Shown here: positions 49,344 through 58,919 of the stretch, in pieces
How positions within the stretch are numbered: position 1 is the first letter of the stretch
Layout of the letters: each line of letters opens with the position of its first letter
Assembly (NCBI GenBank): GCA_945890485.1
Contig: CAMDCN010000010.1
Location: 1 to 64,000, forward strand
DNA: 64,000 bases
Direction: 5' to 3'
Source of the DNA: Candidatus Sulfopaludibacter sp. SbA3
GTDB lineage: Bacteria; Acidobacteriota; Terriglobia; Bryobacterales; Bryobacteraceae
Made by a program: the position numbers and the translations under genes
Notes under the pieces: model-generated
What the model was told of the DNA's origin: nothing
Database searches by the model: none
Seen by the model: the letters and a program-made list of their open reading frames with translations, nothing else

Positions 49344-51467
49344 GTGCTCCTCCGGACCCTCGGCCTTCTGCTCTCCGTCGCTTCCCTTTCGGCCCAGCCG
49401 CCCAAGCTGAAGCTGTGGTCGTTGCAGCCGGTCACTTCTCCGGCCGTCCCGGCTGGCGCCGCCCACCCCGTCGACGCCTTCCTCGCTGTTCAACACAAAG
49501 CCAAAGGCCTGCGGGCCAATGGTCCCGCCGACAAGCTCACCCTTCTTCGCCGCGCCACCTTCGATCTCACTGGCCTACCCCCGACTCCCGCCGAACAGGA
49601 CACCTTCCTCGCCGACAACTCCCCCGACGCATTCGAAAAGCTGATTGACCGTTTGCTCGCCAATGAGCAGCACGGCGTCCGCTACGCTCGCCACTGGCTC
49701 GATGTCCTCCGCTATGCCGATATGGATGGCACCGACGGCGGCGTGATGCCCGCCAACGGCAGCATCTATCGATGGCGCGATTGGATGATCCAGGCCCTCA
49801 ACGAGGACCTGCCCTACGATCAGTTCGTCCGCGCGCAGCTCCTTGGGAATCGCTATGGCGGCCGGCCCACGCTGACGGTCTTCGGCACCCGGTCGAAGCC
49901 GGAGGCCGTGCCGCAGGATCAGTTCGCCCTCGGGTTCCTCTCCCGCGCCGCGCTCACGGGCAACGATCGCGATCAGGACATCGCCATCCAAGCCGTCGAG
50001 ACCGTATCCTCCGCCTTCATGGGCATGACAGTCGCCTGTGCCAAGTGCCACGACCATCGCTTCGACCCCATCAAACAGAGCGACTACTACGCCATGAAGG
50101 CGCTCTTCGATCCGCTGGTCCTGCGCCGCGTGCCGCTGGCGACACCGCAGGAGATTTACGCCTACGGCAAGGCGCTCGACGCGTACCGGCGGAAAAAGGA
50201 ACCGGTCGACCAGGCCATCGAAAAGTTGATCGCGCCGTACCACGACAAGCTGTACGCCGAGCGTGTTTCGATGTTGCCGCCAGACGTCCGCGCCATCGTG
50301 CTGAAGCCCGAACGCAAGCGCACCGAAGCTGAGCAGAAAACGGCGGACGACTACTTCCCCGTGCTCCGCATCGATCCGCCAAAGCTCAAAGAGATCATGC
50401 CTGCAGATGTCGTAAAGGTCTACGATTCACTGCTCAAAGAGCAGAAAGAGATCAAAGCCCCGGCCGGGTTGGATGCCCACGTCATCGTCGAAGAAGACTC
50501 CGCCCGGCTGCAGCAGCCAACCTACATCCTCACCTCCGGCGACCCCACCAAGCCCGAAAAAGATAAGGCCGTGGCGCCGGGCTTTCCATTCCAACCCGCC
50601 GATACCGACTTCCGTTACGGCCGCCGCGAAGGCTTCGTCGACTGGCTGACGGACAAAGAGAATCCGCTGTTCGCGCGGGTGGCCGTCAACCGGGTTTGGC
50701 AGTGGCATTTCGGCGAAGGGCTGCAGAAATCGCCGAGCGACTTCGGCCTGCTCGGCGGCCGGCCCAGCCACCCGCAACTGCTCGACTATCTCGCCGGCGA
50801 GTTCATCCGCCACAACTTCAGCATGAAGTGGCTGCATAAATTCGTCATGACCTCCGCGGCGTACCAGATGTCGTCGTTGCCGAACGCGGCAAACCAGAAG
50901 ATCGACCCGGCCAACGCCTCGCTCTGGCGCTTCCGGTTGAAGCGTCTCGAAGCCGAACCACTGTGGGACGCGATTCTTTCGAGCGCCGGGGAACTCGACC
51001 TGACCATCGGCGGCAAGTCGTTTCAGATCGTGAAGACCGACGCGAAGCAGAGCATCTTCCTGCCGAAAGACGGGACGTTTGAGGCGAAGAAGAACCGCCG
51101 GGCGGCCTACCTGACGCGCGGCTACATCCCAAGCACCGAGGTGATGGCGCACTTCCTGCAGTCCTTCGACGTCGACGACGGGCGCACGCCGTGCCCGGTG
51201 CGGACGCAGACGATTACCGCGCCGCAAGCGCTCTTCTCGATGAACGATCCCCTGATTGAGGAAGCCACCGCGAAGTTGGCGGCTCGCGCTCAAAAGGCTG
51301 GCGACTTGCCCGCCGCTGTGCAGTCGGCTTATCGCGAAACCATCGGCCGCCCTCCCTCGGCCGCCGAACTCGACCGTGCGCTCAGCTATGTCGGCAGCGA
51401 CCCCAGCAAGCTAAAGGGGTTGGCGTGGATGCTCTATAACCTTGACGAATTCCTGTTCGTCCGCTGA
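49344..51467 (+). CDS. DUF1549/DUF1553 protein (without the N-terminal cytochrome domain)
   Basis: 707 residues from the GTG at 49344 with a signal peptide (LLRTLGLLLSVASLSAQ). DUF1549: LTLLRRATFDLTGLPPTPAE, RYARHWLDVLRYADMDGTDG and the CxxCH-containing CAKCHDHRFDPIKQSDYYAM. A Lys/Glu-rich middle follows. DUF1553: LFARVAVNRVWQWHFGEGL, GGRPSHPQLLDYLAGEFI and RTQTITAPQALFSMND. Unlike the copy at 4.0-6.5 kb it lacks the PSCyt1 CxxCH domain at the N-terminus. It is paired with the DUF1501 gene starting 13 bp later. Confidence 0.88.
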   Translation: MLLRTLGLLLSVASLSAQPPKLKLWSLQPVTSPAVPAGAAHPVDAFLAVQHKAKGLRANGPADKLTLLRRATFDLTGLPPTPAEQDTFLADNSPDAFEKLIDRLLANEQHGVRYARHWLDVLRYADMDGTDGGVMPANGSIYRWRDWMIQALNEDLPYDQFVRAQLLGNRYGGRPTLTVFGTRSKPEAVPQDQFALGFLSRAALTGNDRDQDIAIQAVETVSSAFMGMTVACAKCHDHRFDPIKQSDYYAMKALFDPLVLRRVPLATPQEIYAYGKALDAYRRKKEPVDQAIEKLIAPYHDKLYAERVSMLPPDVRAIVLKPERKRTEAEQKTADDYFPVLRIDPPKLKEIMPADVVKVYDSLLKEQKEIKAPAGLDAHVIVEEDSARLQQPTYILTSGDPTKPEKDKAVAPGFPFQPADTDFRYGRREGFVDWLTDKENPLFARVAVNRVWQWHFGEGLQKSPSDFGLLGGRPSHPQLLDYLAGEFIRHNFSMKWLHKFVMTSAAYQMSSLPNAANQKIDPANASLWRFRLKRLEAEPLWDAILSSAGELDLTIGGKSFQIVKTDAKQSIFLPKDGTFEAKKNRRAAYLTRGYIPSTEVMAHFLQSFDVDDGRTPCPVRTQTITAPQALFSMNDPLIEEATAKLAARAQKAGDLPAAVQSAYRETIGRPPSAAELDRALSYVGSDPSKLKGLAWMLYNLDEFLFVR

Positions 51468-51480
51468 CGAAACGAACCCA

Positions 51481-52836
51481 ATGCTCACTCGACGTAAACT
51501 CCTCCGCCTGGCTAATGGTTTTCTGGGCACCGCTGTCGGCGGCCTGTGGGCCGCGGATGGCCGCTTGCCTGCCGCGCTGCTGCCGGGAACTCCCCGCGCG
51601 AAGTCCGTGATCTATCTCTTCATGTGCGGCGGCGTGAGCCACATCGACACCTTCGATCCGAAGGACAACAAGTTCGCGGGAACGATGATGGACGCCATCG
51701 GCTTTGGCGATAACAACGCGCCGATGAAGCGGCCGGTGATCCCGATACTCCGCACGTACAAGCGCTATGGCCAATCGGGGATCCCGGTGTCGGACTGGTT
51801 CCCGAATATCGGCGGCGTGATTGATGAGTTCGCCGTCGTGCGTTCGATGTACTGCCACCAGACGAACCACTTCCCCGCCGTGATCGAGCACTGCACCGGC
51901 AAGCCGCTGCGGCAGTTCGAGCATCCGTCGCTGGGCAGTTGGGTGACCTACGCGCTGGGTTCGGCGAACAAGAACCTGCCAAGTTTCGTGAACATCGGAC
52001 GGCCCTCGTCGCCGGTGCAGCTCACCGGTGGCTACCTCGGCGCCCGCTATTCCGCCACGCCGTTTCAGCCGGGCGATACGCCGATTCCGAACCTGGTTCC
52101 GCCGGCCACCGCCACCAGCGCGGAGCGGGACCGGCAGATGCAGGCGCTGACCGAGCTGAATGCGAAGTTTCGCGCCGACTACGCGCTCGACTCTGAAATC
52201 GCGGCCCGCGTGCAGGCCTATGAACTGGCCGGCAACCTAATGCGGACGGCACCGGCCATCGTCGATTTCGAGAAGGAACCGGTCCACGTGAAGGCGCTCT
52301 ACGGCATCGGCGAGAAGGAGACGGACGACTTCGGCCGCCAACTGCTGCTGGCCCGGCGCCTAGTGGAAAACGGGGTCCGCTTCATTCAGTTGTGCCACGC
52401 GGGCGGCGGCAACGGGGCGTGGGACGCGCATGGCGATATGGAGACGCACGGGCCGCTCTGCCGCGCGGTCGATAAGCCGATCGCCGGCCTGATTCAGGAT
52501 CTGAAGCAGCGCGGCTTGCTCGACGATACGCTGGTGGTCTTCACAAGCGAGTTCGGGCGGACGCCGTGGTCGCAGAACACGACGGGCCGGGACCATAACG
52601 GGAAGGGATTTTCGACGTTGTTGGCAGGGGGCGGCGTGAAGGGCGGGGTGATCGAAGGGGCGACCGACGAGGTCGGCTATAAGGCGGTCGAGAGCCCGCA
52701 TTACATTAGCGACCTGCAGGCCACCATCCTGCAGCAGATGGGCCTGAACTACAAGAAGATGGACTTCAATACGAACGGCCGGGCCTTCCACTTGATCGAG
52801 GAAGGCACCGGGCCAATTCAGGCGATTCTGCGCTAG
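51481..52836 (+). CDS. DUF1501 family Tat-exported protein (second copy)
   Basis: 451 residues from the ATG at 51481, chosen because it places TRRKLLRLANGFLGTAVGG, a twin-arginine signal, at the start. Conserved blocks are VIYLFMCGGVSHIDTFDPKD, SDWFPNIGGVIDEFAVVRSM, FEHPSLGSWVTYALGSANK and the C-terminal FTSEFGRTPWSQNTTGRDHN. It is clearly related to the DUF1501 protein at 2.5-4.0 kb but not a recent duplicate, with many substitutions and gaps. It shares stop-codon bases (CTAG) with the convergent RidA gene. Confidence 0.9.
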   Translation: MLTRRKLLRLANGFLGTAVGGLWAADGRLPAALLPGTPRAKSVIYLFMCGGVSHIDTFDPKDNKFAGTMMDAIGFGDNNAPMKRPVIPILRTYKRYGQSGIPVSDWFPNIGGVIDEFAVVRSMYCHQTNHFPAVIEHCTGKPLRQFEHPSLGSWVTYALGSANKNLPSFVNIGRPSSPVQLTGGYLGARYSATPFQPGDTPIPNLVPPATATSAERDRQMQALTELNAKFRADYALDSEIAARVQAYELAGNLMRTAPAIVDFEKEPVHVKALYGIGEKETDDFGRQLLLARRLVENGVRFIQLCHAGGGNGAWDAHGDMETHGPLCRAVDKPIAGLIQDLKQRGLLDDTLVVFTSEFGRTPWSQNTTGRDHNGKGFSTLLAGGGVKGGVIEGATDEVGYKAVESPHYISDLQATILQQMGLNYKKMDFNTNGRAFHLIEEGTGPIQAILR

Positions 52837-53270
52837 AGGATCTCAAAGATCGCTTCGACTTCGACGGCGGCGCCCGTCGGCAACGAAACGAAGCCAAGGG
52901 CGGAGCGGGCGTGATAGCCGTCGCCGGTCTTGCCGAAGACTTCGTGCAGCAGGTCGGAAGCTCCGTTGATGACCAGGTGCTGCTCAACGAACTCAGGCGC
53001 CGAGTTCACGCAGCCGAGCACTTTGAGCACGCGGAGGCCGTCGAGCGTGCCGTGGGTGTTCCAGACTGAATTCAGGATCTTGGTGACGCAATCGCGGGCG
53101 GCCGCGTAGCCTTCTTCTGTGGTCACCCCAGCGCCAAGCTTGCCCTTCAATGTGCTGACGTGGCCGGAGCTAAGCAGTTGGCTTCCGGAGCGGATGCAGA
53201 GGTTCAAGTAACCGGGGGTCTGTTTTTCAAAGACCAGGCCGAGGCTTTCGGCGCGTTGTTGGGGAGTCAT
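52833..53270 (-). CDS. RidA/YjgF/UK114-family protein
   Basis: 145 residues. The trimeric RidA fold is visible: LLSSGHVSTLKGKLGAGVTTEE near residues 32-53, VLKVLGCVNSAPEFVEQHLV in the middle and HARSALGFVSLPTGAAVEVE at the end, with the Arg that binds the substrate carboxylate in deaminating members. The family hydrolyses reactive enamines/imines from PLP enzymes or has other small-molecule roles. A promoter (TTGGCT-17-TACAAT) ends 6 nt before the ATG, so the message should be leaderless. Confidence 0.9.
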   Translation of the reverse strand: MTPQQRAESLGLVFEKQTPGYLNLCIRSGSQLLSSGHVSTLKGKLGAGVTTEEGYAAARDCVTKILNSVWNTHGTLDGLRVLKVLGCVNSAPEFVEQHLVINGASDLLHEVFGKTGDGYHARSALGFVSLPTGAAVEVEAIFEIL

Positions 53271-53276
53271 GGTTCG

Positions 53277-53305
53277 ATTGTAGCGGCCGGACCTAGAATA
53301 GCCAA
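53277..53305 (-). promoter_or_regulatory. Sigma-70 type promoter of the RidA gene, leaderless
   Basis: On the minus strand TTGGCT (53305-53300), 17 bases, then TACAAT (53282-53277), followed by CGAACC and the ATG at 53270. The -10 matches consensus in five of six positions and the spacing is optimal; initiation would fall at the start codon. Confidence 0.6.
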
Positions 53306-53363
53306 AGTGGCGAAAGCTAAGACAAATGGGTTACACTTGAAAGTTAAAGTTCGTTCTTAAATT

Positions 53364-54614
53364 ATGAGCTTACTACCCCGCCTCGCAGGGATGTTTGTCG
53401 TAGGCGTCGGAGTGATCGTTGCCCAGGGGATGCAGCGGTTAACTTTGGATCGGGCGTTAGCCCTCGCCTTAGAACATAATCCCCAGTTGCAAGTAGCTTC
53501 CGCGCTCCGCCAAGGAGCCGAAGCTGGAGTTTTAACGGCTCGGGCCTACCCAAACCCGGAGCTAATGACAATGGTAGGTCCGCAGTTTTCTCGCCCCAAT
53601 GCACTGACCGGGCCGGGGGCGCGAGGGCTGTTGCAGCACTATAGTGTTCACCAGCCGATCGAGCTACCGAGCGTCCGCTCGGCGCGGATTCGGACGGCGC
53701 AGGCCGGGCGGGAGAGCAGCGGCTACGCATTGTTGGAAGCGCGCCTGGCGGTTCGCGCGATGGTGAAGCAGGCGTTTTTCCAAGTGTTGCGACGCCGGAA
53801 CGAGATTACCCTGGCGACGGAGAATCTGCGGCTGATTGAGGATCTGCGGCGCCGGATTCAGGTGCAAGTGGAAGTGGGGGAAGCGGCCCGCCTCGAACTC
53901 ATCCGGGCCGAGGCCGAGGTGGCGACGGCAAGGACGCTGGCAACCAGCGCCCAATTGCGTTACACGAATGCTATGGCCTATTTCCGCACCGTCGTCGGGG
54001 CACCCCTGGGGCCAAGCGTCGAGCTGGACGGCCAACTCGATACGCGGCAGGCGCTACCGGCTCTGGAGTCACTGCGTGAGGAGGTTGTCTCCCGGCACCC
54101 ATCGTTGTCGCAGGCACAAGCGGAGATTCGCCGAGCAGATGCGCGACTGCGTACGGAAATGGCTATGCGCCGTCCGTCGCCGACCGTGCACTCGGAGTAT
54201 GAGCACCAGCCTGACCTGCAGTTCTATCGCTTTGGCGTGTCGTTACCAATGCCAATTTGGAACAAGCGGGAAGGGCCGATTGGCGAGGCGGCGGCGGGAC
54301 TGCGGCAGGCCAACGCACTGGCGGACCTGCGCCGGTTGGAGATCAACGCCAACCTGGAGCGCGCCTACGGTTTGTATGAAGTGGCGACGCAGCAACTGGT
54401 GTCGTTTGAAGACGGCGTACTGAGAGAAGCCGATGCCGCCGTGAAGGCGGCTGAGGCAGCCTACCGGTTTGGCGAGCGCGGCATTATTGACGTTCTCGAT
54501 GCGCAACGTGTGTTGCGTACGGTGCGGTTGGACTATCTCAGCGCGCAGTATGACCTGCAAGCGGCGATTATCGAAATTGAACAACTTCGCGCGGTGGATC
54601 CGGAGCAGAAATGA
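53364..54614 (+). CDS. TolC-family outer-membrane factor (CzcC-like)
   Basis: 416 residues with an N-terminal hydrophobic export signal (LAGMFVVGVGVIVAQG). Two structural repeats of the OEP family are visible: TLDRALALALEHNPQLQVAS near residue 28 and LREADAAVKAAEAAYRFGER in the second half. QAFFQVLRRRNEITLATENL and RVLRTVRLDYLSAQYDLQAA form the long helices. It forms the channel for the adaptor and pump encoded next (ATGA overlap, then a 4-bp gap). In contrast to the fused pump at 30-34 kb, this operon keeps the channel separate. Confidence 0.92.
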   Translation: MSLLPRLAGMFVVGVGVIVAQGMQRLTLDRALALALEHNPQLQVASALRQGAEAGVLTARAYPNPELMTMVGPQFSRPNALTGPGARGLLQHYSVHQPIELPSVRSARIRTAQAGRESSGYALLEARLAVRAMVKQAFFQVLRRRNEITLATENLRLIEDLRRRIQVQVEVGEAARLELIRAEAEVATARTLATSAQLRYTNAMAYFRTVVGAPLGPSVELDGQLDTRQALPALESLREEVVSRHPSLSQAQAEIRRADARLRTEMAMRRPSPTVHSEYEHQPDLQFYRFGVSLPMPIWNKREGPIGEAAAGLRQANALADLRRLEINANLERAYGLYEVATQQLVSFEDGVLREADAAVKAAEAAYRFGERGIIDVLDAQRVLRTVRLDYLSAQYDLQAAIIEIEQLRAVDPEQK

Positions 54615-55777
54615 GCAAACGAACGGCAAGCTTTTGGGGCGGATTGGGGGCATTGGTCTTCCTGGTTGGTTGTGGCGCGAAGCCCGTGGAGCCGGCAGCG
54701 AAAGCGGAATCTCCGGGCGCCGCACAGGACCCGATGGAGGTGCGGCCGGCAGAAGCTTTGCTGAAGCAACTGAAGGTCGGCACTCCGACGGCTAAGCCGG
54801 TAACGGCGAGTATGCGGGTTTCCGGGCGCGTGGAAGCGGACGATACGCGGATGGCTCGGGTGAGCGCGCCGGTGACAGGCCGCATTACGCAGTTGGATGT
54901 CTATCCCGGCCAAGCCGTTAAGAAAGGGCAGGTGCTGGCTACTCTCTATGGCACGGAGCTTTCCACCGCGCAGTTCGCGTATGTGAAGGCGGTCTCGCAG
55001 CAGGGGCTGATGCAACGCGCCGCGGCGCGGGCGCAGCAGTTGTTGAAGGCCGATGTGATTGGCGCCGCGGAAGTGCAGCGGCGCGAAGCCGAACTGCTGG
55101 AGGCGAACGCGGAGCTCTCTTCCGCTCACGATCAACTGCGAGTGTTAGGCATGAACGAAGACGCGATCGCAAAACTGCAGAAGGGGCGCACCGTGAACAG
55201 TCTGACGCAAATCGTGGCGACGATTGACGGAACCGTCCTGTCCCGAAACGTGACGATTGGCCAAGTTGTGCAACCCGCTGATACCTTGCTGGTGATCGCG
55301 GACCTTTCCCAGGTTTGGCTGGTGGCTGATGTGCCAGAGCAGCAGGGCGGCACGATCGAACTTGGCAAAACGGTGGAGGCCGAGGTTTCCGCTTTCCCCG
55401 GCCAAATCATTCGCGGGCGGCTGAGCTTTGTGAGTTCCATCATCGATCCGGAAACACGGACGGTCCGCACGAGGATGGACCTTCCGAACCCGAAGGGACG
55501 GTATAAGCCAGCGATGCTGGCCATGATGGAATTGAAAGACCCGCCCGAGCGCGAGACGGTGATCCCGGTGACGGCAATTGTGCGCGAGGAAGACAAAGAC
55601 TACGTGTTCGTCGAGAAGGCTCCGGGCCAGTTTCTGATGAAGTCTGTGAAGCTTGGAGCCGAGCACGACGATGCGCGCGTCCTCGAGGAGCCTTGGCCTT
55701 CGGGGCAGCGCTTGGTGGTGGATGGGGCGTTTCACTTGAACAACGAGCGGCGGCGTCTGGCGACGCAAGGGAGCTGA
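54611..55777 (+). CDS. RND efflux adaptor subunit (CzcB-like) lipoprotein
   Basis: 388 residues. The lipoprotein signal GALVFLVGCG has its lipobox Cys at about residue 18. Adaptor landmarks: MARVSAPVTGRITQLDVYPG and VKKGQVLATL (lipoyl half), a helical hairpin (about 115-185), ATIDGTVLSRNVTIGQVVQP (second lipoyl half) and IIDPETRTVRTRMDLPN in the beta-barrel. The protein lacks the N-terminal His-rich metal-binding stretch of some CzcB proteins. Middle gene of the three-gene efflux operon. Confidence 0.92.
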   Translation: MSKRTASFWGGLGALVFLVGCGAKPVEPAAKAESPGAAQDPMEVRPAEALLKQLKVGTPTAKPVTASMRVSGRVEADDTRMARVSAPVTGRITQLDVYPGQAVKKGQVLATLYGTELSTAQFAYVKAVSQQGLMQRAAARAQQLLKADVIGAAEVQRREAELLEANAELSSAHDQLRVLGMNEDAIAKLQKGRTVNSLTQIVATIDGTVLSRNVTIGQVVQPADTLLVIADLSQVWLVADVPEQQGGTIELGKTVEAEVSAFPGQIIRGRLSFVSSIIDPETRTVRTRMDLPNPKGRYKPAMLAMMELKDPPERETVIPVTAIVREEDKDYVFVEKAPGQFLMKSVKLGAEHDDARVLEEPWPSGQRLVVDGAFHLNNERRRLATQGS

Positions 55778-55781
55778 GGCA

Positions 55782-58700
55782 ATGTTGAACGCGTTGGTTC
55801 GTGCATCGCTGCGCCAGCGGATCGTGGTGGTGGTGGTAGCCATTATTCTGTTGGTGTTTGGGTTGGATGCCTCGCGGAAACTGTCCGTAGACGCCTTCCC
55901 GGACGTGACCAACGTGCAGGTGCAGATCGCGACCGAAGCGCGCGGCCGCTCGCCCGAAGAGGTGGAACGATTCGTCACGGTGCCCGTCGAGATCGCGATG
56001 ACGGGCCTGCCGGGATTGACGGAGATGCGCTCGCTAAATAAGCCGGGCCTTTCGTTGATCACCCTGGTGTTCACGGATTCGACCGATGTTTACTTTGCTC
56101 GCCAGTTGCTGATGGAACGACTGGCAGAGGTGCGCAGCCGTTTGCCGGAAGATGTCACGCCGATTCTTGGGCCGGTGTCGACGGCGCTGGGCGAGGTGTA
56201 TCAGTACACGCTCGAAAAGCCCGGCGACGGCGAACGGGCGCTGACGAAGGAAGAGCTGGTGGACCGGCGCATCGTGCAGGACTGGGTGGTGCGGCCGCTG
56301 CTTCGATCCATTCCCGGAGTGGCGGAGATCAACTCGACGGGCGGCTATGTACGGCAGTATCAGGTGCTCGTGGATCCGGACCGTTTGCGTCACTACGGCA
56401 TCGCGCTGCAGGACATTCCGGAAGCGCTTTCGCGCAACAACGCCAATGCCGGTGGTGGCATTCTGCGGCAGCATGCAGAGCAGTACCTGATTCGCGGAAT
56501 CGGTCTTGTTCGCAATCTGGATGATATCCGGTCGATCATCGTGAAGGAAGTTCGCGGCACGCCGGTGTATATGCGGCAGGTGGCCACGGTGCAACTGGGC
56601 GAAGAGGTTCGCTACGGCGCGATGATCAAGGGCGGCTACACCGAGGCCGTCGGCGGCATCGTGATTATGATAGCCAGCGGCAACGCGAAAGCCGTGGTCG
56701 AAAAGATCAAGGCACGCGTTCAGGAGATCAATGAGAAGGGCATGCTGCCCGCCGGCCTGCAGATTGTCCCCTTCTATGACCGTTCCGCCCTGGTGGATGC
56801 TGCATTAATGACAGTGGCGAAAGTGCTGCTCGAAGGCATCGGCCTGGTGGTGATCGTGCTGTTCCTCTTCCTGGGCGATCTGCGCAGCAGCGTGATCGTG
56901 ATCGCGACGCTTGTGTTGACGCCGCTGCTGACGTTCCTCGTGATGAACCAGTACGGTTTGTCGGCGAACCTGATGTCGCTGGGAGGGCTTGCGATTGCGA
57001 TTGGTCTGATGGTGGACGGGTCGGTGGTGGTGGTCGAGAATGTTTTCGGCAAGCTCGCGCACGGCGGCAGAAAGGACAAGCTGCAGATAGTGCATGAAGC
57101 GGTTATGGAAGTCGGTACGCCAGTGATCTTCGGCATCGGCATCATCATCCTGGTCTTCCTGCCTTTGATGACGCTCGAAGGCATGGAAGGAAAAATGTTC
57201 GCGCCGCTGGCATACACCATTGCGATTGCGCTGGGCATTTCGCTGGTGCTGTCGCTGACGCTGTCGCCGGTGCTCTCCTTCCTGCTTTTGAAGGGTGGGG
57301 CGGAGCACGACACGCTACTGCTCCGGATCATGAAGCGTCCGTTCGAATGGCTTCTGGGCATGGCCCTGCGGAATCCATACAAGACGATCGCCACGGTGAT
57401 GGTCGCGTTCGGCGCTTCCGTGTCTCTTTTCCCGTATCTGGGCACCGCATTTATCCCGGAGATGCGAGAGGGATCGATTTCGCCCAATATCGACCGCGTG
57501 CCGAACATCTCGCTCGAAGAGTCGATCAAGATGGAGATGGCGGCGATGAAGGCTGTGCGCGCGGTACCAGGCGTAGAGAAAGTCGTATCCCGTATGGGTC
57601 GAGGCGAATCGCCGGCTGACTCGGCGGGTCAGAATGAAGCTGATGTGATTGCCACGTTGACTCCAGTGGAAAAACGGCCAAAGGGCATGACGCAGGATTC
57701 GATCGCGGCGGAGATTCGGGATCGGCTGGTGAGCGTGCCGGGTGTGAATCTGGTGATGGCGCAGCCAATTTCGGACCGTGTCGACGAAATGGTTACCGGC
57801 GTCCGCGCGGATGTGGCCGTGAAAATCTTCGGCGACGATCTGGAGATGCTCATCCGCAAGGCGAACGAGGTTTCGAAGGTCGCCTCGACGATTCGGGGCA
57901 TGCGCGATTCCCGCGTTGACCGCGTGGGCGGGCAGCAGTATCTGAACATCGAGATTGATCGGCAGGCGATTGCCCGGCACGATTTGAATGCGGCCGATAT
58001 TCACGATGTGATCGAGACGGCGATTGGCGGCAAGGTGGCGACGGAGATCTACGAGGGTGAACGGCGATTCCAATTGGTGGTCCGCTATCCCGAGGATCTG
58101 CGGAACAGCATGGCGGACGTCGAGGATCTGTTGATCAACACGCCATCGGGCTCGAAGGTGATGCTGAAGACGTTGGCAAAGATCAGCGTGAAAGAGGGTC
58201 CGGCGCAGATCAATCGCGACACGGCGAAGCGCCGCATCGTGATCGGTATCAATGTGCAGGACCGCGACCTGGGCGGCTTCGTGAAGGAGTTGCAGGAGAA
58301 GGTGGAGAAGGATGTTCAACTGCCCACCGGCTACACCATCGAATGGGGTGGCCAGTTTCAGAACATGGAGCGGGCATTGAACCACTTGAAGATCATTGTG
58401 CCGATTACGATCGGCGCCATCTTCTTCCTGCTCTTCCTGCTGTTTGGTTCCTTGCGGTTTGCCGGGTTGATCATCACGGTGTTGCCGTTTGCTTCCATCG
58501 GCGGCATCGTGGCGCTCTTCGTCTCCGGCGAGTACCTTTCGGTTCCGGCTTCGGTAGGCTTCATCGCGCTCTGGGGCATCGCGGTGCTGAACGGCGTCGT
58601 GCTGGTCTCCTACATCCGCAAGCTGCGGGAAGAGGGCATGGACCAGCGGACGGCGATCGCGGAAGGGACCAAGCTCCGATTCCGGCCGGTGATGATGACC

Positions 58701-58919
58701 GCGACGGTGGCCGCGTTAGGCCTGGTGCCGTTCCTGTTCGCGACGGGCCCCGGCAGCGAGGTGCAGCGGCCGCTGGCGATCGTCGTGATCGGCGGACTGA
58801 TCACGTCGACCTTGCTAACGCTGATCGTGGTGCCGACGCTGTATGGCATCTTCGAGGGCAAAGAAATTCTAGGCCCGGCGGAGAGTTTCGAAGAAGACGA
58901 GTCTTCCGTGGGCGCCTAG
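55782..58919 (+). CDS. Heavy-metal-type RND efflux permease (CzcA/CusA family)
   Basis: 1045 residues. It opens LVRASLRQRIVVVVVAIILL, with the HME-type first porter loop (FPDVTNVQVQIATEARGRSP, VPVEIAMTGLPGL). TM4 reads AIGLMVDGSVVVVENVF. The single Asp and the Glu of VVVEN are kept, while the first Asp of the CzcA DFG pattern is Ala, so the proton/metal path differs from zinc-cobalt pumps. The C-terminal half has MNDFxGP-equivalent AYTIAIALGISLVLSLTLSP and ALWGIAVLNGVVLVSYIRKL. Likely exports monovalent or divalent cations through the TolC-type channel; specificity cannot be set. Confidence 0.92.
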   Translation: MLNALVRASLRQRIVVVVVAIILLVFGLDASRKLSVDAFPDVTNVQVQIATEARGRSPEEVERFVTVPVEIAMTGLPGLTEMRSLNKPGLSLITLVFTDSTDVYFARQLLMERLAEVRSRLPEDVTPILGPVSTALGEVYQYTLEKPGDGERALTKEELVDRRIVQDWVVRPLLRSIPGVAEINSTGGYVRQYQVLVDPDRLRHYGIALQDIPEALSRNNANAGGGILRQHAEQYLIRGIGLVRNLDDIRSIIVKEVRGTPVYMRQVATVQLGEEVRYGAMIKGGYTEAVGGIVIMIASGNAKAVVEKIKARVQEINEKGMLPAGLQIVPFYDRSALVDAALMTVAKVLLEGIGLVVIVLFLFLGDLRSSVIVIATLVLTPLLTFLVMNQYGLSANLMSLGGLAIAIGLMVDGSVVVVENVFGKLAHGGRKDKLQIVHEAVMEVGTPVIFGIGIIILVFLPLMTLEGMEGKMFAPLAYTIAIALGISLVLSLTLSPVLSFLLLKGGAEHDTLLLRIMKRPFEWLLGMALRNPYKTIATVMVAFGASVSLFPYLGTAFIPEMREGSISPNIDRVPNISLEESIKMEMAAMKAVRAVPGVEKVVSRMGRGESPADSAGQNEADVIATLTPVEKRPKGMTQDSIAAEIRDRLVSVPGVNLVMAQPISDRVDEMVTGVRADVAVKIFGDDLEMLIRKANEVSKVASTIRGMRDSRVDRVGGQQYLNIEIDRQAIARHDLNAADIHDVIETAIGGKVATEIYEGERRFQLVVRYPEDLRNSMADVEDLLINTPSGSKVMLKTLAKISVKEGPAQINRDTAKRRIVIGINVQDRDLGGFVKELQEKVEKDVQLPTGYTIEWGGQFQNMERALNHLKIIVPITIGAIFFLLFLLFGSLRFAGLIITVLPFASIGGIVALFVSGEYLSVPASVGFIALWGIAVLNGVVLVSYIRKLREEGMDQRTAIAEGTKLRFRPVMMTATVAALGLVPFLFATGPGSEVQRPLAIVVIGGLITSTLLTLIVVPTLYGIFEGKEILGPAESFEEDESSVGA

